Origin: Flavobacteriaceae bacterium
GTDB lineage: Bacteria > Bacteroidota > Bacteroidia > Flavobacteriales > Flavobacteriaceae
Length of the DNA stretch: 61,736 nucleotides
Reading direction: 5' to 3'
Assembly: GCA_947464335.1 (NCBI GenBank)
Contig: CANHWG010000008.1
Coordinates: 1-61,736 of the forward strand
The notes under the pieces are model-generated. The model was not told where the DNA came from, ran no database searches, and saw only the letters and a program-made list of their open reading frames with translations. Below, piece by piece: positions 52,084 through 60,667 of this stretch; the first letter of the stretch is position 1, and every line of letters starts with the position of its first letter. Position numbers and translations under genes: made by a program.

Positions 52084-53178
52084 ATGGGCAAATTAAAATT
52101 CATATTGAGCGGCGGAGGAACAGGTGGACATATCTATCCTGCTATTGCTATTGCTAATGAATTGAAATTGCGTTTCCCAGATGCTGATTTTCTTTTTGTA
52201 GGTGCCAAAGATAAAATGGAAATGCAAAAAGTACCTCAAGCGGGTTATACAATCAAAGGACTTTGGATTGCTGGATTGCAACGTAAAATTACAATGCAAA
52301 ATATGATGTTTCCTTTCAAACTAATCAGTAGTTTATGGACATCACGAAAGATAATTAAAGAATTCAAACCCGATGTTGTAATCGGAACAGGTGGTTTTGC
52401 TAGCGGACCATTATTGCAAATGGCCAATAATTTAAATATTCCAACACTAATTCAGGAGCAAAACTCGTATCCCGGAATTACCAATAAGTTGTTGAGTAAA
52501 AAAGCCAACTCGATTTGTGTGGCTTATGAAAATTTAGATCGCTTTTTCCCAAAAGAAAAAATAGTAATCACAGGCAATCCAGTTCGTCAGGATTTATTAG
52601 AAATTGACTCTAAACGAAAAGAAGCGCTAAAGCATTACAATTTAGATCCCAATAAAAAAACACTTTTAGTACTCGGAGGAAGTCTCGGGGCAAGAAGATT
52701 GAACCGTTTAATCGAGAAAGAAATTTACAATATAATTTCAAAAGATATTCAAATTATATGGCAATGTGGCAAGCTTTATTATCACGATTATAACCATTTT
52801 ACTGATCGTAAAATTGTTCAGGTGGTGTCATTTATAGACCGTATGGATTTGGTTTACGCTGCTGCAGATTTTATAATTTCAAGAGCTGGAGCTTCTTCAG
52901 TCTCAGAATTGTGTTTGGTAGGTAAGCCTGTAATTTTTATTCCATCACCTAATGTGTCCGAAGATCATCAAACCAAAAATGCTAAAGCTATAGTAGATAA
53001 AAAAGGCGCTTTATTAATAAAGGAAAATGAATTAGACGCTACGTTTGAACCCATTTTTTCAAACTTAGTTTTTAATGAAGACTTACAAAAAGAATTAAGT
53101 GAAAACATAAAAAAGTTGGGCAAGCCCAATGCTACAAAAGATATTGTAGAACAAATAGTTAAATTGATAAAAAAGTGA
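52084..53178 (+). CDS. murG: MurG, N-acetylglucosaminyltransferase (lipid II synthesis)
   Basis: MurG transfers GlcNAc onto lipid I to give lipid II. The 364-residue GT28 protein has the [11 protein letters not shown] donor/acceptor loop at residues 10-20, [38 protein letters not shown] and the UDP-GlcNAc motif [17 protein letters not shown]. It is one base after ftsW and overlaps murC by four bases. Confidence 0.97.
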   Translation: MGKLKFILSGGGTGGHIYPAIAIANELKLRFPDADFLFVGAKDKMEMQKVPQAGYTIKGLWIAGLQRKITMQNMMFPFKLISSLWTSRKIIKEFKPDVVIGTGGFASGPLLQMANNLNIPTLIQEQNSYPGITNKLLSKKANSICVAYENLDRFFPKEKIVITGNPVRQDLLEIDSKRKEALKHYNLDPNKKTLLVLGGSLGARRLNRLIEKEIYNIISKDIQIIWQCGKLYYHDYNHFTDRKIVQVVSFIDRMDLVYAAADFIISRAGASSVSELCLVGKPVIFIPSPNVSEDHQTKNAKAIVDKKGALLIKENELDATFEPIFSNLVFNEDLQKELSENIKKLGKPNATKDIVEQIVKLIKK

Positions 53179-54515
53179 ATTTAAACCAAATACATAACGT
53201 CTATTTCATCGGAATTGGTGGCATCGGTATGAGTGCATTGGCTCGGTATTTCCAAAACATTGGTAAAAATGTTTCGGGTTACGACAAAACGCCTACCATG
53301 CTTACAGATGAATTAATTGCAGGCGGTATGGCAATTCATTTTGAAGACAATATTAATCTCTTACCAAAAGATTATTATGTCGAAAATACATTGGTCATTA
53401 TCACACCAGCAGTTCCTGTTTCACATTCAGAATGGAATTATTTTATCGAGAGAGACTATGTAGTAAAGAAAAGAGCTGAAGTACTCGGAATTATTACCAA
53501 AGATACTTTTTGTTTTGCTGTAGCTGGGACACACGGAAAAACAACTACCTCAAGTATTTTAGGCCATATTCTTTTTGAAAGCGGTGCTGATGTTACAGCT
53601 TTTATAGGTGGAATCGTTGAAAATTATAATTCTAATTTAATCGGTCAAGGAAAAACGATAACTGTAGTTGAGGCCGATGAATTTGACCGTTCGTTTTTAC
53701 ACTTGCATCCCAATATTGCCTGCGTAACCTCTATGGATGCTGATCATTTAGATATTTATGGTGATGCTTCTTCTATAGAAGATTCTTTTAGAGAATTTGC
53801 AGATAAAGTAGTTGATAAAACTAAAATGTTTGTTCCCAAAGGATTGCCTTTAGAGGGATTAACAGTTGCAATAAATGAGGATGCCACTTTCAAAGCATTT
53901 AATATCCGAATAGAAAATGGCTATTATGTTTTTGATGTTGCTTCACCTAATGAAACGATCAACAACCTAAAATTTGGTTTACCTGGAAGACATAATTTAA
54001 TGAATGCCTTGATGGCTTTAGCGATGGTTAAGACTTATGGCACCCCGACCGAGTCCATTGCTAGAGCCCTGGCATCATTCAAAGGAATCCAACGAAGATT
54101 TTCCTATCAAATTAAAACGGATAATTTAGTTTTTATTGATGATTATGCCCATCATCCAACCGAAATTAACGCGGTGCACCAGGCGGTTCGAGAATTATAC
54201 CCTAATGAAAAAGTCTTAGCAATTTTTCAACCGCATTTATTTAGCAGAACTAAAGATTTTTCTGATGAATTTGCCAAAAGTTTATCGCAATTTGATGAAA
54301 TATTATTGTTAGATATTTATCCGGCAAGAGAATTACCAATGGAAGGAATAACGTCAAGTTGGTTGCTTTCAAAAATTGAAAATTTAAATAAAAAATTAGT
54401 CTCAAAAACGGATATTGTTGCTTCAATTTTAGAAAGAGATGCCAAAATTATTGTAACGATTGGAGCTGGTGATATTGGTGAATTAGTTCCACAAATAAAA
54501 CAGGCATTATTATGA
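53175..54515 (+). CDS. murC: UDP-MurNAc:L-alanine ligase MurC
   Basis: MurC adds the first amino acid, L-Ala, to UDP-MurNAc. The 446-residue protein has [20 protein letters not shown] at the UDP-binding end, [21 protein letters not shown] and [10 protein letters not shown]. The start is GTG, overlapping the murG stop (GTGA). Its stop overlaps the ftsQ start (ATGA), continuing the chain of coupled cell-wall genes. Confidence 0.97.
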   Translation: MNLNQIHNVYFIGIGGIGMSALARYFQNIGKNVSGYDKTPTMLTDELIAGGMAIHFEDNINLLPKDYYVENTLVIITPAVPVSHSEWNYFIERDYVVKKRAEVLGIITKDTFCFAVAGTHGKTTTSSILGHILFESGADVTAFIGGIVENYNSNLIGQGKTITVVEADEFDRSFLHLHPNIACVTSMDADHLDIYGDASSIEDSFREFADKVVDKTKMFVPKGLPLEGLTVAINEDATFKAFNIRIENGYYVFDVASPNETINNLKFGLPGRHNLMNALMALAMVKTYGTPTESIARALASFKGIQRRFSYQIKTDNLVFIDDYAHHPTEINAVHQAVRELYPNEKVLAIFQPHLFSRTKDFSDEFAKSLSQFDEILLLDIYPARELPMEGITSSWLLSKIENLNKKLVSKTDIVASILERDAKIIVTIGAGDIGELVPQIKQALL

Positions 54516-55234
54516 AATTTTTCAATTGGACAAATATTCGTTTATTATTGATGATTGCGGTTGTTATCTTACTGTTTTCGTTTACTTCTTATAAAAATTC
54601 AACAAGAAAAATTAAAAGAACAGAAGTTATTTTTATAGGTGAAAACGTACTTTTTTTGAAGTCTGAAACGGTTAATAAATTGTTAATAGAAAAAAATCAA
54701 GACCTAAAAACTTTAAATAAAGTTGATTTAGATTTGAAGAAATTGGAGAGGGCTATCAACCAACAAGAATTAATCCAAAAAGCTGATGTTTTTGTTAGTG
54801 TTGATGGTGTTTTAAAAGCGGTGGTGAAACAAAAAACACCAGTAGGAAGAGTGTTTGATGAGGCAGGTTCTTTTTATGTTGATTATGAAGGGGATAAAAT
54901 GCCGTTGTCTGATAATTTTACAGCCAGAGTACCGCTATTATCGGGGGAAATTTCGGTAGTAAGAAAGGAAAAATTATCCGAAGTTTTGAGGATGATTAAT
55001 GCAGATGAGTTTTTGAAAAAAAATATCATTGGAGTACAAGTTTTGCCTAACGGTAGCTTGGTTATGGTGAATAGAAATTATGATTTTCAAATTGATTTCG
55101 GACGAGCTATTAACATAGAGAAGAAATTTAGAAACTATAAAGCTTTTTTTCAAAAAGCAGTTTTAGATAGCAGTTTGAATACATACAAAAAGATTAACCT
55201 GAAGTTTACTAAGCAAGTAGTTTGCATTAAATAG
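54512..55234 (+). CDS. ftsQ: FtsQ-like divisome protein
   Basis: The 240-residue bitopic protein has a cytoplasmic N-terminus, a helix (about 9-25, with LLLMIAVVILLFSFT), and a periplasmic POTRA-like (about 35-100) plus beta domain, as in FtsQ/DivIB. Conservation is low across phyla, so the dcw context between murC and ftsA matters. KTPVGRVFDEAGSFYVDYEGDKMPLSDNFTARVPLL is the clearest family segment, written here only by its ends: KTPVGRVFDEAG and FTARVPLL. FtsQ recruits FtsL and FtsB. The gap to ftsA is six bases. Confidence 0.88.
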   Translation: MKFFNWTNIRLLLMIAVVILLFSFTSYKNSTRKIKRTEVIFIGENVLFLKSETVNKLLIEKNQDLKTLNKVDLDLKKLERAINQQELIQKADVFVSVDGVLKAVVKQKTPVGRVFDEAGSFYVDYEGDKMPLSDNFTARVPLLSGEISVVRKEKLSEVLRMINADEFLKKNIIGVQVLPNGSLVMVNRNYDFQIDFGRAINIEKKFRNYKAFFQKAVLDSSLNTYKKINLKFTKQVVCIK

Positions 55235-55240
55235 AAGATT

Positions 55241-56623
55241 ATGGAAAAAGAGAATATTGCAGTAGGATTAGACATTGGAACAACCAAGATTGTTGCCATG
55301 ATAGGCAAGAAAAACGAGTACGGTAAATTAGAGATTTTGGGTGTCGGAAAATCCAAAAGTCTTGGTGTGGCTCGTGGTGTGGTAAACAATATTACACAAA
55401 CAATACAGTCAATCCAACAAGCAGTAATTGAGGCTGAGGCAAATTCAGGCTATAAAATTAATGATGTGGTGGTTGGTATAGCTGGACAACACATTCGAAG
55501 TATTCAGCATACCGATTATGTTATAAGAACGAATCCGGAAGAAGTTATTAGCGGGAGAGATATTCAGTTACTGATTGATCAAGTTAATAAATTGGCAATG
55601 CTTCCTGGAGAAGAAATTATTCATGTGCTTCCTCAAGAATTTAAAATAGACGGGCAATCAGAAATAAAAGAGCCCATCGGAATGTATGGCGGAAGATTGG
55701 AAGCAAGCTTTCATGTGGTGGTTGGTCAGGCTTCTTCTATTAGAAATGTGGGACGATGTATCCAAAGTTCAGGCATTGAATTATCTGGATTAACATTAGA
55801 ACCTTTAGCTTCTGCAGATGCAGTTTTAAGTCAGGAAGAAAAAGAAGCGGGTGTTGCCTTAATTGATATCGGCGGTGGAACAACAGATTTAGCCATTTTT
55901 AAAGATGGAATTATTCGTCATACTGCGGTGGTTCCTTTTGGCGGAAATGTGATTACCGATGATATCAAAGAAGGTTGTTCAATCATTGAAAAACAAGCCG
56001 AATTATTAAAAACAAAGTTTGGGTCTGCATGGCCCGGAGAAAATAAAGACAACGAAATTGTTTCAATTCCCGGATTAAGAGGAAGAGATCCTAAAGAGAT
56101 TTCTTTGAAAAATTTATCTAAAATAATTCACGCTAGAGTAGTTGAGATTATTGAGCAAGTTTTCACTGAAATTAAAGCATACGGGCATGAAGATCCACGC
56201 AAGAAACTGATTGCCGGAATTGTATTAACTGGCGGAGGTTCACAATTGAAACACATCAAGCAATTGGTAGAGTACATTACGGGCATGGATACTAGAATTG
56301 GATATCCGAATGAACATTTAGCGGGCAATTCAAGCGAAGAAATTTCGAGTCCATTATTTGCTACTGCTGTAGGATTAGTAATGAATAGCATCCAAAACAA
56401 TACCAATAGCGCTTATAAAATTGAATTAAAAGAAGTAGTAGTTGAAGCTCCAAAACAAGTGGTTTTTCAACAAGTAGTTGAAGAGGCAAAAACAGAAACT
56501 ATTTCTGACGCCATTGAAGAAGAAATTAATCTTGAAACTGAAACTACTGAGAATAAAATAAAAAGATCCTTCTTTGATCGTTATGTTGAAAAAATTAAAG
56601 ATTTTTTGGATAACGCAGAGTAA
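55241..56623 (+). CDS. ftsA: FtsA, actin-like membrane tether for FtsZ
   Basis: The 460-residue protein has the actin-fold motifs VGLDIGTTKIVAM near the N-terminus, VALIDIGGGTTDLAIF near 204-219, and the adenosine motif GIVLTGGGSQL near 325. The C-terminal amphipathic helix, ending IKRSFFDRYVEKIKDFLDNA, should insert in the membrane. An acidic linker of about 70 residues (about 375-445) precedes it, longer than in E. coli. FtsA anchors FtsZ filaments and links them to the wall machinery. It is followed by a 90-base gap with a small hairpin before ftsZ. Confidence 0.96.
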   Translation: MEKENIAVGLDIGTTKIVAMIGKKNEYGKLEILGVGKSKSLGVARGVVNNITQTIQSIQQAVIEAEANSGYKINDVVVGIAGQHIRSIQHTDYVIRTNPEEVISGRDIQLLIDQVNKLAMLPGEEIIHVLPQEFKIDGQSEIKEPIGMYGGRLEASFHVVVGQASSIRNVGRCIQSSGIELSGLTLEPLASADAVLSQEEKEAGVALIDIGGGTTDLAIFKDGIIRHTAVVPFGGNVITDDIKEGCSIIEKQAELLKTKFGSAWPGENKDNEIVSIPGLRGRDPKEISLKNLSKIIHARVVEIIEQVFTEIKAYGHEDPRKKLIAGIVLTGGGSQLKHIKQLVEYITGMDTRIGYPNEHLAGNSSEEISSPLFATAVGLVMNSIQNNTNSAYKIELKEVVVEAPKQVVFQQVVEEAKTETISDAIEEEINLETETTENKIKRSFFDRYVEKIKDFLDNAE

Positions 56624-56634
56624 AAGTTTTCCAC

Positions 56635-56648
56635 CTGCCTGATGGCAG
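56635..56648. repeat. Small GC-rich hairpin between ftsA and ftsZ
   Basis: CTGCC pairs with GGCAG over TGAT in a local GC-rich patch just after the ftsA stop. It lacks a T-tract, so a terminator is unlikely. It may stabilise mRNA ends or mark processing between ftsA and ftsZ, or be a short interspersed palindrome. Confidence 0.4.
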
Positions 56649-56713
56649 AAAGGTTAGTACACAGATAAAATAAGAAATTTAGAATATAAAATACCTAATA
56701 AAACCAAAATAGT

Positions 56714-58705
56714 ATGATAAGCAACTCAGAATTTGGAAACATCTCATTTGATTTACCAAAAAATCAATCAAATGTGATAAAAGTAATCGGAGTTGGTGGC
56801 GGTGGAAGTAACGCTATCAATCACATGTTCAAGCAAGGAATCAAAGGCGTTGATTTCATTGTGTGTAATACGGATTCACAAGCACTTCAAAATAGTCCTG
56901 TACCAAACAAAATTCAATTAGGACTTAACTTAACGGAAGGACTTGGAGCCGGTGCAAATCCAGATGTTGGTCAGCAATCAGCTATTGAAAGTATTGGAGA
57001 CATTGAAAAAATGTTAGATACCAATACCAAAATGGTTTTCATCACTGCCGGAATGGGTGGTGGAACAGGAACAGGAGCTGCACCTGTAATTGCACAATTG
57101 GCAAAAGAAAGAGATATACTTACGGTTGGAATCGTTACCATACCTTTTCAATTTGAAGGAAAAGTTCGTTCTGATCAAGCTTTATTAGGAGTTGAAAAAT
57201 TAAGAAAGCAAGTAGATTCTTTAATTGTAATTAATAACAATAAATTAAGAGAAGTATACGGAAATCTTGGTTTTAAAGCGGGCTTTTCGAAAGCGGATGA
57301 AGTATTAGCTACAGCATCTCGTGGAATTGCAGAAGTAATTACACACCACTATACTCAAAACATCGACTTAAAAGACGCCAAAACAGTTTTGTCAAATAGT
57401 GGAACTGCCATTATGGGTTCATCAGTTGCTACCGGAGAAAATAGAGCTAAAGAAGCTATTATCTCTGCACTAGATTCACCATTATTGAATGATAATAAAA
57501 TTTCAGGGGCTAAAAACGTATTGTTGCTTATCGTTTCTGGTTCTAGTGAAATTACAATTGATGAAATTGGAGAAATAAATGATCATATTCAATCGGAAGC
57601 TGGATTCAATGCTAATATCATAATGGGTGTTGGCGAAGATGAAAGTCTAGGAGAGTCTATAGCTGTTACAATTATCGCTACAGGTTTTAACGTAGAACAA
57701 CAAAACGGAATTGTAAACACAGAAGTTAAGAAAATTGTTCACGCGCTAGAAGACGATCAAAAATTAGTGCGCGATTTAACTCAAAAACCAGTAGAATTTT
57801 TACAAAACATTGTAGAAACACCAGTAAGTGAAGTTCAGGAAGAAAAGATAGTATTTGAATTAATTGAAGAAGAACTTGAAGTAGATTCTTTAACGGTTTT
57901 CGAAACAACTCAAGCAGTTATCAATGAAAACGAGTTAATTGCTATGAATCAATTTATTAGAAACTTAGATGTCACTTTTGAAATCGTTTCTCCAATTAAA
58001 GATATCGACTTTAAAGTAACTACGCCAGAAATTAAAGAGATGAAAGTAGTTGAGCCTTTGACAATAGTTGATAAAGAAGAAGAGCAAATTACGTTTACGT
58101 TTGATATTCCGGCTACCCCAACATTCGAAAGAGTTGAAGAGATAAAACCAATTGAAGCTTTTGAAGAAAGCAAAATTGTTTTTGATTTATCTGCTGAATC
58201 AGTAAATGAAATTGTGGTTAATGAGCCGGTACAATTCGTACCGATGACTGAACTTAATGAAGATGGAATCATTAAGTATTCTCTGGAAGAGTATATGGAA
58301 TTAGAAAACGATTTATTGAATTCTAAACCAGCTGCAACTGTTGTTGAAGAGCCAATTGCAGAAGAGTTGAATATTACTATGAAACAACAAACAGAAGTTG
58401 GAAAACCTCAAGCATTTGTATCTAATTTTGAGGATATTTCACCGGTAGAGATGACTATCGAAGAAACTTTGAAACATAGAGCCGACGATAGAAGAAGAAA
58501 ATTAAAAGAGTTCAATTATAAATTCCATAACAATCCTTCTAAAATTGAAGAAATGGAAAAAGAACCTGCCTATAAAAGACTTGGTGTAGATTTGACAAAT
58601 AATGAACAATCCAATACAAATTCAAGGATGTCAATAGGAATAGATAGCAATGATGATATACAATTGAGATCTAATAATTCTTTCTTGCATGATAATGTGG
58701 ACTAG
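56714..58705 (+). CDS. ftsZ: FtsZ, tubulin-like division protein with long C-terminal extension
   Basis: FtsZ polymerises into the Z-ring. The 663-residue protein has the N-terminal GTPase domain with the GGGTGTGA signature at 115-122, then NTDSQAL and the T7-loop region up to about residue 345. A roughly 315-residue acidic Glu/Val/Ile-rich, low-complexity tail follows, ending in a basic segment and [21 protein letters not shown]. coli FtsZ has only 383 residues, so the C-terminal linker is greatly expanded. The last residues probably hold the FtsA-binding peptide, in a form unlike the usual one. Confidence 0.96.
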   Translation: MISNSEFGNISFDLPKNQSNVIKVIGVGGGGSNAINHMFKQGIKGVDFIVCNTDSQALQNSPVPNKIQLGLNLTEGLGAGANPDVGQQSAIESIGDIEKMLDTNTKMVFITAGMGGGTGTGAAPVIAQLAKERDILTVGIVTIPFQFEGKVRSDQALLGVEKLRKQVDSLIVINNNKLREVYGNLGFKAGFSKADEVLATASRGIAEVITHHYTQNIDLKDAKTVLSNSGTAIMGSSVATGENRAKEAIISALDSPLLNDNKISGAKNVLLLIVSGSSEITIDEIGEINDHIQSEAGFNANIIMGVGEDESLGESIAVTIIATGFNVEQQNGIVNTEVKKIVHALEDDQKLVRDLTQKPVEFLQNIVETPVSEVQEEKIVFELIEEELEVDSLTVFETTQAVINENELIAMNQFIRNLDVTFEIVSPIKDIDFKVTTPEIKEMKVVEPLTIVDKEEEQITFTFDIPATPTFERVEEIKPIEAFEESKIVFDLSAESVNEIVVNEPVQFVPMTELNEDGIIKYSLEEYMELENDLLNSKPAATVVEEPIAEELNITMKQQTEVGKPQAFVSNFEDISPVEMTIEETLKHRADDRRRKLKEFNYKFHNNPSKIEEMEKEPAYKRLGVDLTNNEQSNTNSRMSIGIDSNDDIQLRSNNSFLHDNVD

Positions 58706-58729
58706 TCTACAGATTACCCTAAAATCCTT

Positions 58730-58758
58730 AACCCGAAAATCATTGTGATTTTCGGGTT
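58730..58758 (+). terminator. Terminator of the dcw cluster after ftsZ
   Basis: A 13-bp perfect stem (AACCCGAAAATCA with its complement, loop TTG) is followed by ATTTTTTT. It lies 25 bases beyond the ftsZ stop and ends the cluster transcript. Confidence 0.92.
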
Positions 58759-58789
58759 ATTTTTTTACCTTCGTCAAACTTTTTAGGAG

Positions 58790-58935
58790 CAGATGGTTCA
58801 GGCTTTTTTGCCATCCGTTTTCCTGCTGTCCGCGCTACAGGGTAGCTCGCTTCCATCAGGGCTAAAAGAGAAACTATTTGAATCTAAAAAGTCTAACACA
58901 CGCGCGTCAGTGAATTGGCGCAGCAATCTAATATT
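58790..58935. repeat. GC-rich non-coding element between ftsZ terminator and the yqeY-like gene
   Basis: The section around CCTGCTGTCCGCGCTACAGG and TAGCTCGCTTCCATCAGGGC stands out by GC content in an AT-rich genome and has no reading frame of note. It resembles the style of intergenic repeats near 61440-61530. Only one copy here. Confidence 0.4.
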
Positions 58936-58942
58936 ATAGAAT

Positions 58943-59392
58943 ATGAGTTTATCAATACAAGTAATGGACGAAATGAAAAACGCAATGCGTGAGAAAAACA
59001 CGATTGCTTTAGAAGCACTTCGCGCCATCAAATCGGAGCTTTTATTAGCACAAACATCCTCTGGCTCTAAAGAAGAAATTTCGGAGGCAGATGAAATCAA
59101 AATATTGCAAAAGTTGGTAAAGATGCGAAAAGACAGCGCGTCAATATTTACGACACAAAATCGTCCAGATTTAGCTGAACCCGAATTGGCTCAAATTGCT
59201 ATTATTGAAAAATTTCTTCCAGCGCAACTTTCAGAAGCAGAGGTAGAAGCTATTATAGCCAAAATTATTGCTGAAACAGGTGCTTCTGGAATAGCATCAA
59301 TGGGAAAAGTAATGGGATTAGCTTCGGCTCAAATAGGAGGAACTGCTGAAGGAAAAACTATTTCGGCAATTGTTAAGAAACTTTTGGTTTAG
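58943..59392 (+). CDS. GatB/YqeY-domain protein
   Basis: The 149-residue helical protein matches the YqeY family: LSIQVMDEMKNAMREKNTIALEALRAIKSELL at the start (given here as MDEMKNAMREKN and LEALRAIKSE), LVKMRKDSASIF, and IEKFLPAQLSEAEVEAII, ending ASMGKVMGLASAQIGGTAEG. The fold resembles the tail of GatB, which binds tRNA in the amidotransferase, but the free-standing protein's role is unproven. Position after ftsZ recurs in Bacteroidota as I know them. It has its own short leader behind the GC-rich element. Confidence 0.9.
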   Translation: MSLSIQVMDEMKNAMREKNTIALEALRAIKSELLLAQTSSGSKEEISEADEIKILQKLVKMRKDSASIFTTQNRPDLAEPELAQIAIIEKFLPAQLSEAEVEAIIAKIIAETGASGIASMGKVMGLASAQIGGTAEGKTISAIVKKLLV

Positions 59393-59433
59393 ACATTTTA
59401 GACAGGTTAGAAGATTATACTACTTAGATTTAT

Positions 59434-59475
59434 ATCTAACTAATCTAAAAATCTAACGATCTAATAATCTAAAAA
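59434..59475 (+). repeat. Five ATCTAA units at 8-9 bp spacing upstream of tRNA-Arg
   Basis: ATCTAA begins at 59434, 59443, 59451, 59459 and 59467. The run ends two bases before the tRNA 5' end, so it would be the 5' leader of the tRNA precursor. The same repeat occurs before dnaG at 4912-4935. Confidence 0.6.
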
Positions 59476-59476
59476 T

Positions 59477-59550
59477 GGCTCCGTAGTTCAACTGGATAGA
59501 ATTTCAGATTTCGGCTCTGAAGGTTGCAGGTTCGAACCCTGCCGGGGTCA
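59477..59550 (+). tRNA. tRNA-Arg (TCG)
   Basis: The cloverleaf is complete. The acceptor stem GGCTCCG/CGGGGTC (with two G-U pairs), D arm, anticodon stem TCAGA/TCTGA with loop TTTCGGC (anticodon TCG, CGA codon), and T arm GCAGG/CCTGC with loop TTCGAAC are all readable, with discriminator A. CCA is not encoded. Downstream lie partial copies of its 3' end. Confidence 0.93.
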
Positions 59551-59557
59551 CGAATAA

Positions 59558-59613
59558 ATAGTGAATCAGAAATAATGTCTGAGTTTGCTCAAGCATTATT
59601 TCTTCATCACTAT
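59558..59613 (+). repeat. Long imperfect hairpin immediately after tRNA-Arg
   Basis: A 56-base structure folds with outer arms ATAGTGA/TCACTAT, a middle AGAAATAATG/CATTATTTCT stem and an inner TGAG/CTCA pair (loop TTTG). Only a few mismatches interrupt a stem of over 20 bp. It may be the tRNA terminator or a processing signal, although a T-tract is weak (TATTTTC). Confidence 0.6.
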
Positions 59614-59665
59614 TTTCAAAGCGGAGCTTTGTCAGGGAAGACGGAGTCAACCCTGCCGGGGTCAC
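59613..59665 (+). repeat. 53-bp repeat, copy 1, carrying a tRNA-Arg 3' tail
   Basis: The unit starts TTTTCAAAGCGGAGCTTTGTC and ends AACCCTGCCGGGGTCACA. The last part repeats 17 bases of the 3' end of the neighbouring tRNA-Arg exactly. It contains the small hairpin CAAAGC-GGA-GCTTTG. Copy 2 begins exactly 120 bases further on. Confidence 0.8.
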
Positions 59666-59683
59666 ATTTGAAATTAAAAGGAG

Positions 59684-59700
59684 GACAGCCAGTGGCTGTC
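59684..59700 (+). repeat. Short hairpin between the two 53-bp repeats
   Basis: GACAGCC pairs with GGCTGTC over AGT. No T-tract follows. It lies between copy 1 of the 53-bp repeat and the palindromic terminator. Confidence 0.5.
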
Positions 59701-59705
59701 AGGTA

Positions 59706-59731
59706 AAAAGAGCGCTCTAGAGCGCTCTTTT
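59706..59731. terminator. Perfect 26-bp palindromic terminator
   Basis: AAAAGAGCGCTCTAGAGCGCTCTTTT is split here as AAAAGAGCGCTC and GAGCGCTCTTTT with TA between. It folds into a 11-12 bp stem with A- and T-runs at its ends, so it can act in both directions. It would end readthrough from tRNA-Arg. Confidence 0.8.
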
Positions 59732-59732
59732 G

Positions 59733-59785
59733 TTTTCAAAGCGGAGCTTTGTCTGGGAAGACGAAGTCAACCCACCTGGAGTCAC
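59733..59785 (+). repeat. 53-bp repeat, copy 2, with a diverged tRNA-like tail
   Basis: The first part matches copy 1 with only a few changes (CAGGGAAGACGG becomes CTGGGAAGACGA). The last part reads AACCCACCTGGAGTCACA, which aligns base for base with the tRNA tail of copy 1 but with changes in the acceptor region, as if derived from another tRNA. Confidence 0.8.
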
Positions 59786-59803
59786 AAAAAAGTTCAAAAT
59801 ATT

Positions 59804-60640
59804 ATGGGATTTTTATATCTTTCTGAAATGGAAATTATTTTTATACTTGTCATCTTAACTATTGTTATAGCTGCATTTTTGTATTCGTATATGTTTATCA
59901 TTAGTTTGCTTGATGATATTTCTATACATTTATTTAACAAGCCGCTCTATATTCATTTGTATCTTAAACCCAAAAAAATTGCTCCAGAGCAGGAATTCAT
60001 CCTGAGACAAAAGTTTCAATTTTATAAAAAGCTAACCGATAAACAAAAGATTTATTTTCATCATAGGGTTGCTTGTTTTATAGAGAAGTATGAATTTATA
60101 CCTAGAGAAGATTTTAAAGTCACCAAAGAAGTGGAAACGCTTATTGCGGCAACCTATGCAATGTTAACGTTTGGTTTAAGGCGTTATTTGGTAAATTCAT
60201 TTGATAAAATTATTATTTATCCTGAGCAATACTTATCGACACAAAGTCAGGAATATTTCAAAGGAGAATTCAACCCAAGAATGAAAGCAGTAGTATTTTC
60301 TTGGAAAGATTTTATAGAGGGTTACGAAATTGACAATGATAATTTAAATCTAGGTATTCACGAGTTTTCACATGTGGTTCATTTTAATAGTATGAAAAAT
60401 AATGACGCTAGTTCCTTAACTTTCAGAAAACACTACACTCAACTTCACAAAGAAGTAAATCATCCACCCAATAAAGAACGACTAATTGAATCTGAATATT
60501 TTAGGATTTACGCCTATACTAATCAATATGAGTTTGTTTCCGTCATTATTGAACATTATTTTGAGACACCAAATGAATTTAAAAGTAAATTTCCAGAACT
60601 GTTTCAAAATGTCAGTAGGATGCTAAATCACAAAAATTGA
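59804..60640 (+). CDS. MtfA-like zinc peptidase with N-terminal membrane helix
   Basis: The 278-residue protein has an N-terminal transmembrane segment (about 9-33) and a zincin domain of the MtfA (M90) type: LNLGIHEFSHVVHF holds H186-E187-x-x-H190, and Glu in YEFVSVIIEHYFETP supplies the third ligand. The upstream part has LTFGLRRYLVNSFDKIIIYPE and AVVFSWKDFIEGY, both typical of the family. E. coli MtfA is soluble and cleaves the Mlc repressor region; the membrane anchor here suggests a different location. A second start at 59828, right after a TATCTTTC promoter-like motif, is equally possible. Confidence 0.88.
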   Translation: MGFLYLSEMEIIFILVILTIVIAAFLYSYMFIISLLDDISIHLFNKPLYIHLYLKPKKIAPEQEFILRQKFQFYKKLTDKQKIYFHHRVACFIEKYEFIPREDFKVTKEVETLIAATYAMLTFGLRRYLVNSFDKIIIYPEQYLSTQSQEYFKGEFNPRMKAVVFSWKDFIEGYEIDNDNLNLGIHEFSHVVHFNSMKNNDASSLTFRKHYTQLHKEVNHPPNKERLIESEYFRIYAYTNQYEFVSVIIEHYFETPNEFKSKFPELFQNVSRMLNHKN

Positions 60641-60667
60641 TTTTGAATTCAGATTTTTTATAGGAGT

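Noticed and set aside
59524..59706. A 60-codon open frame across the tRNA-Arg tail and first 53-bp repeat
   Set aside because: It begins inside the tRNA, overlaps repeats and hairpins, has no recognisable domain and no promoter of its own. It is most likely a by-product of the repeat sequence.
59477..59803. Integrative element at tRNA-Arg
   Set aside because: Tail duplications are present, but there is no integrase or cargo and the copies are only about 100 bases apart, too short for an island. Only remnants or repeats are supported.
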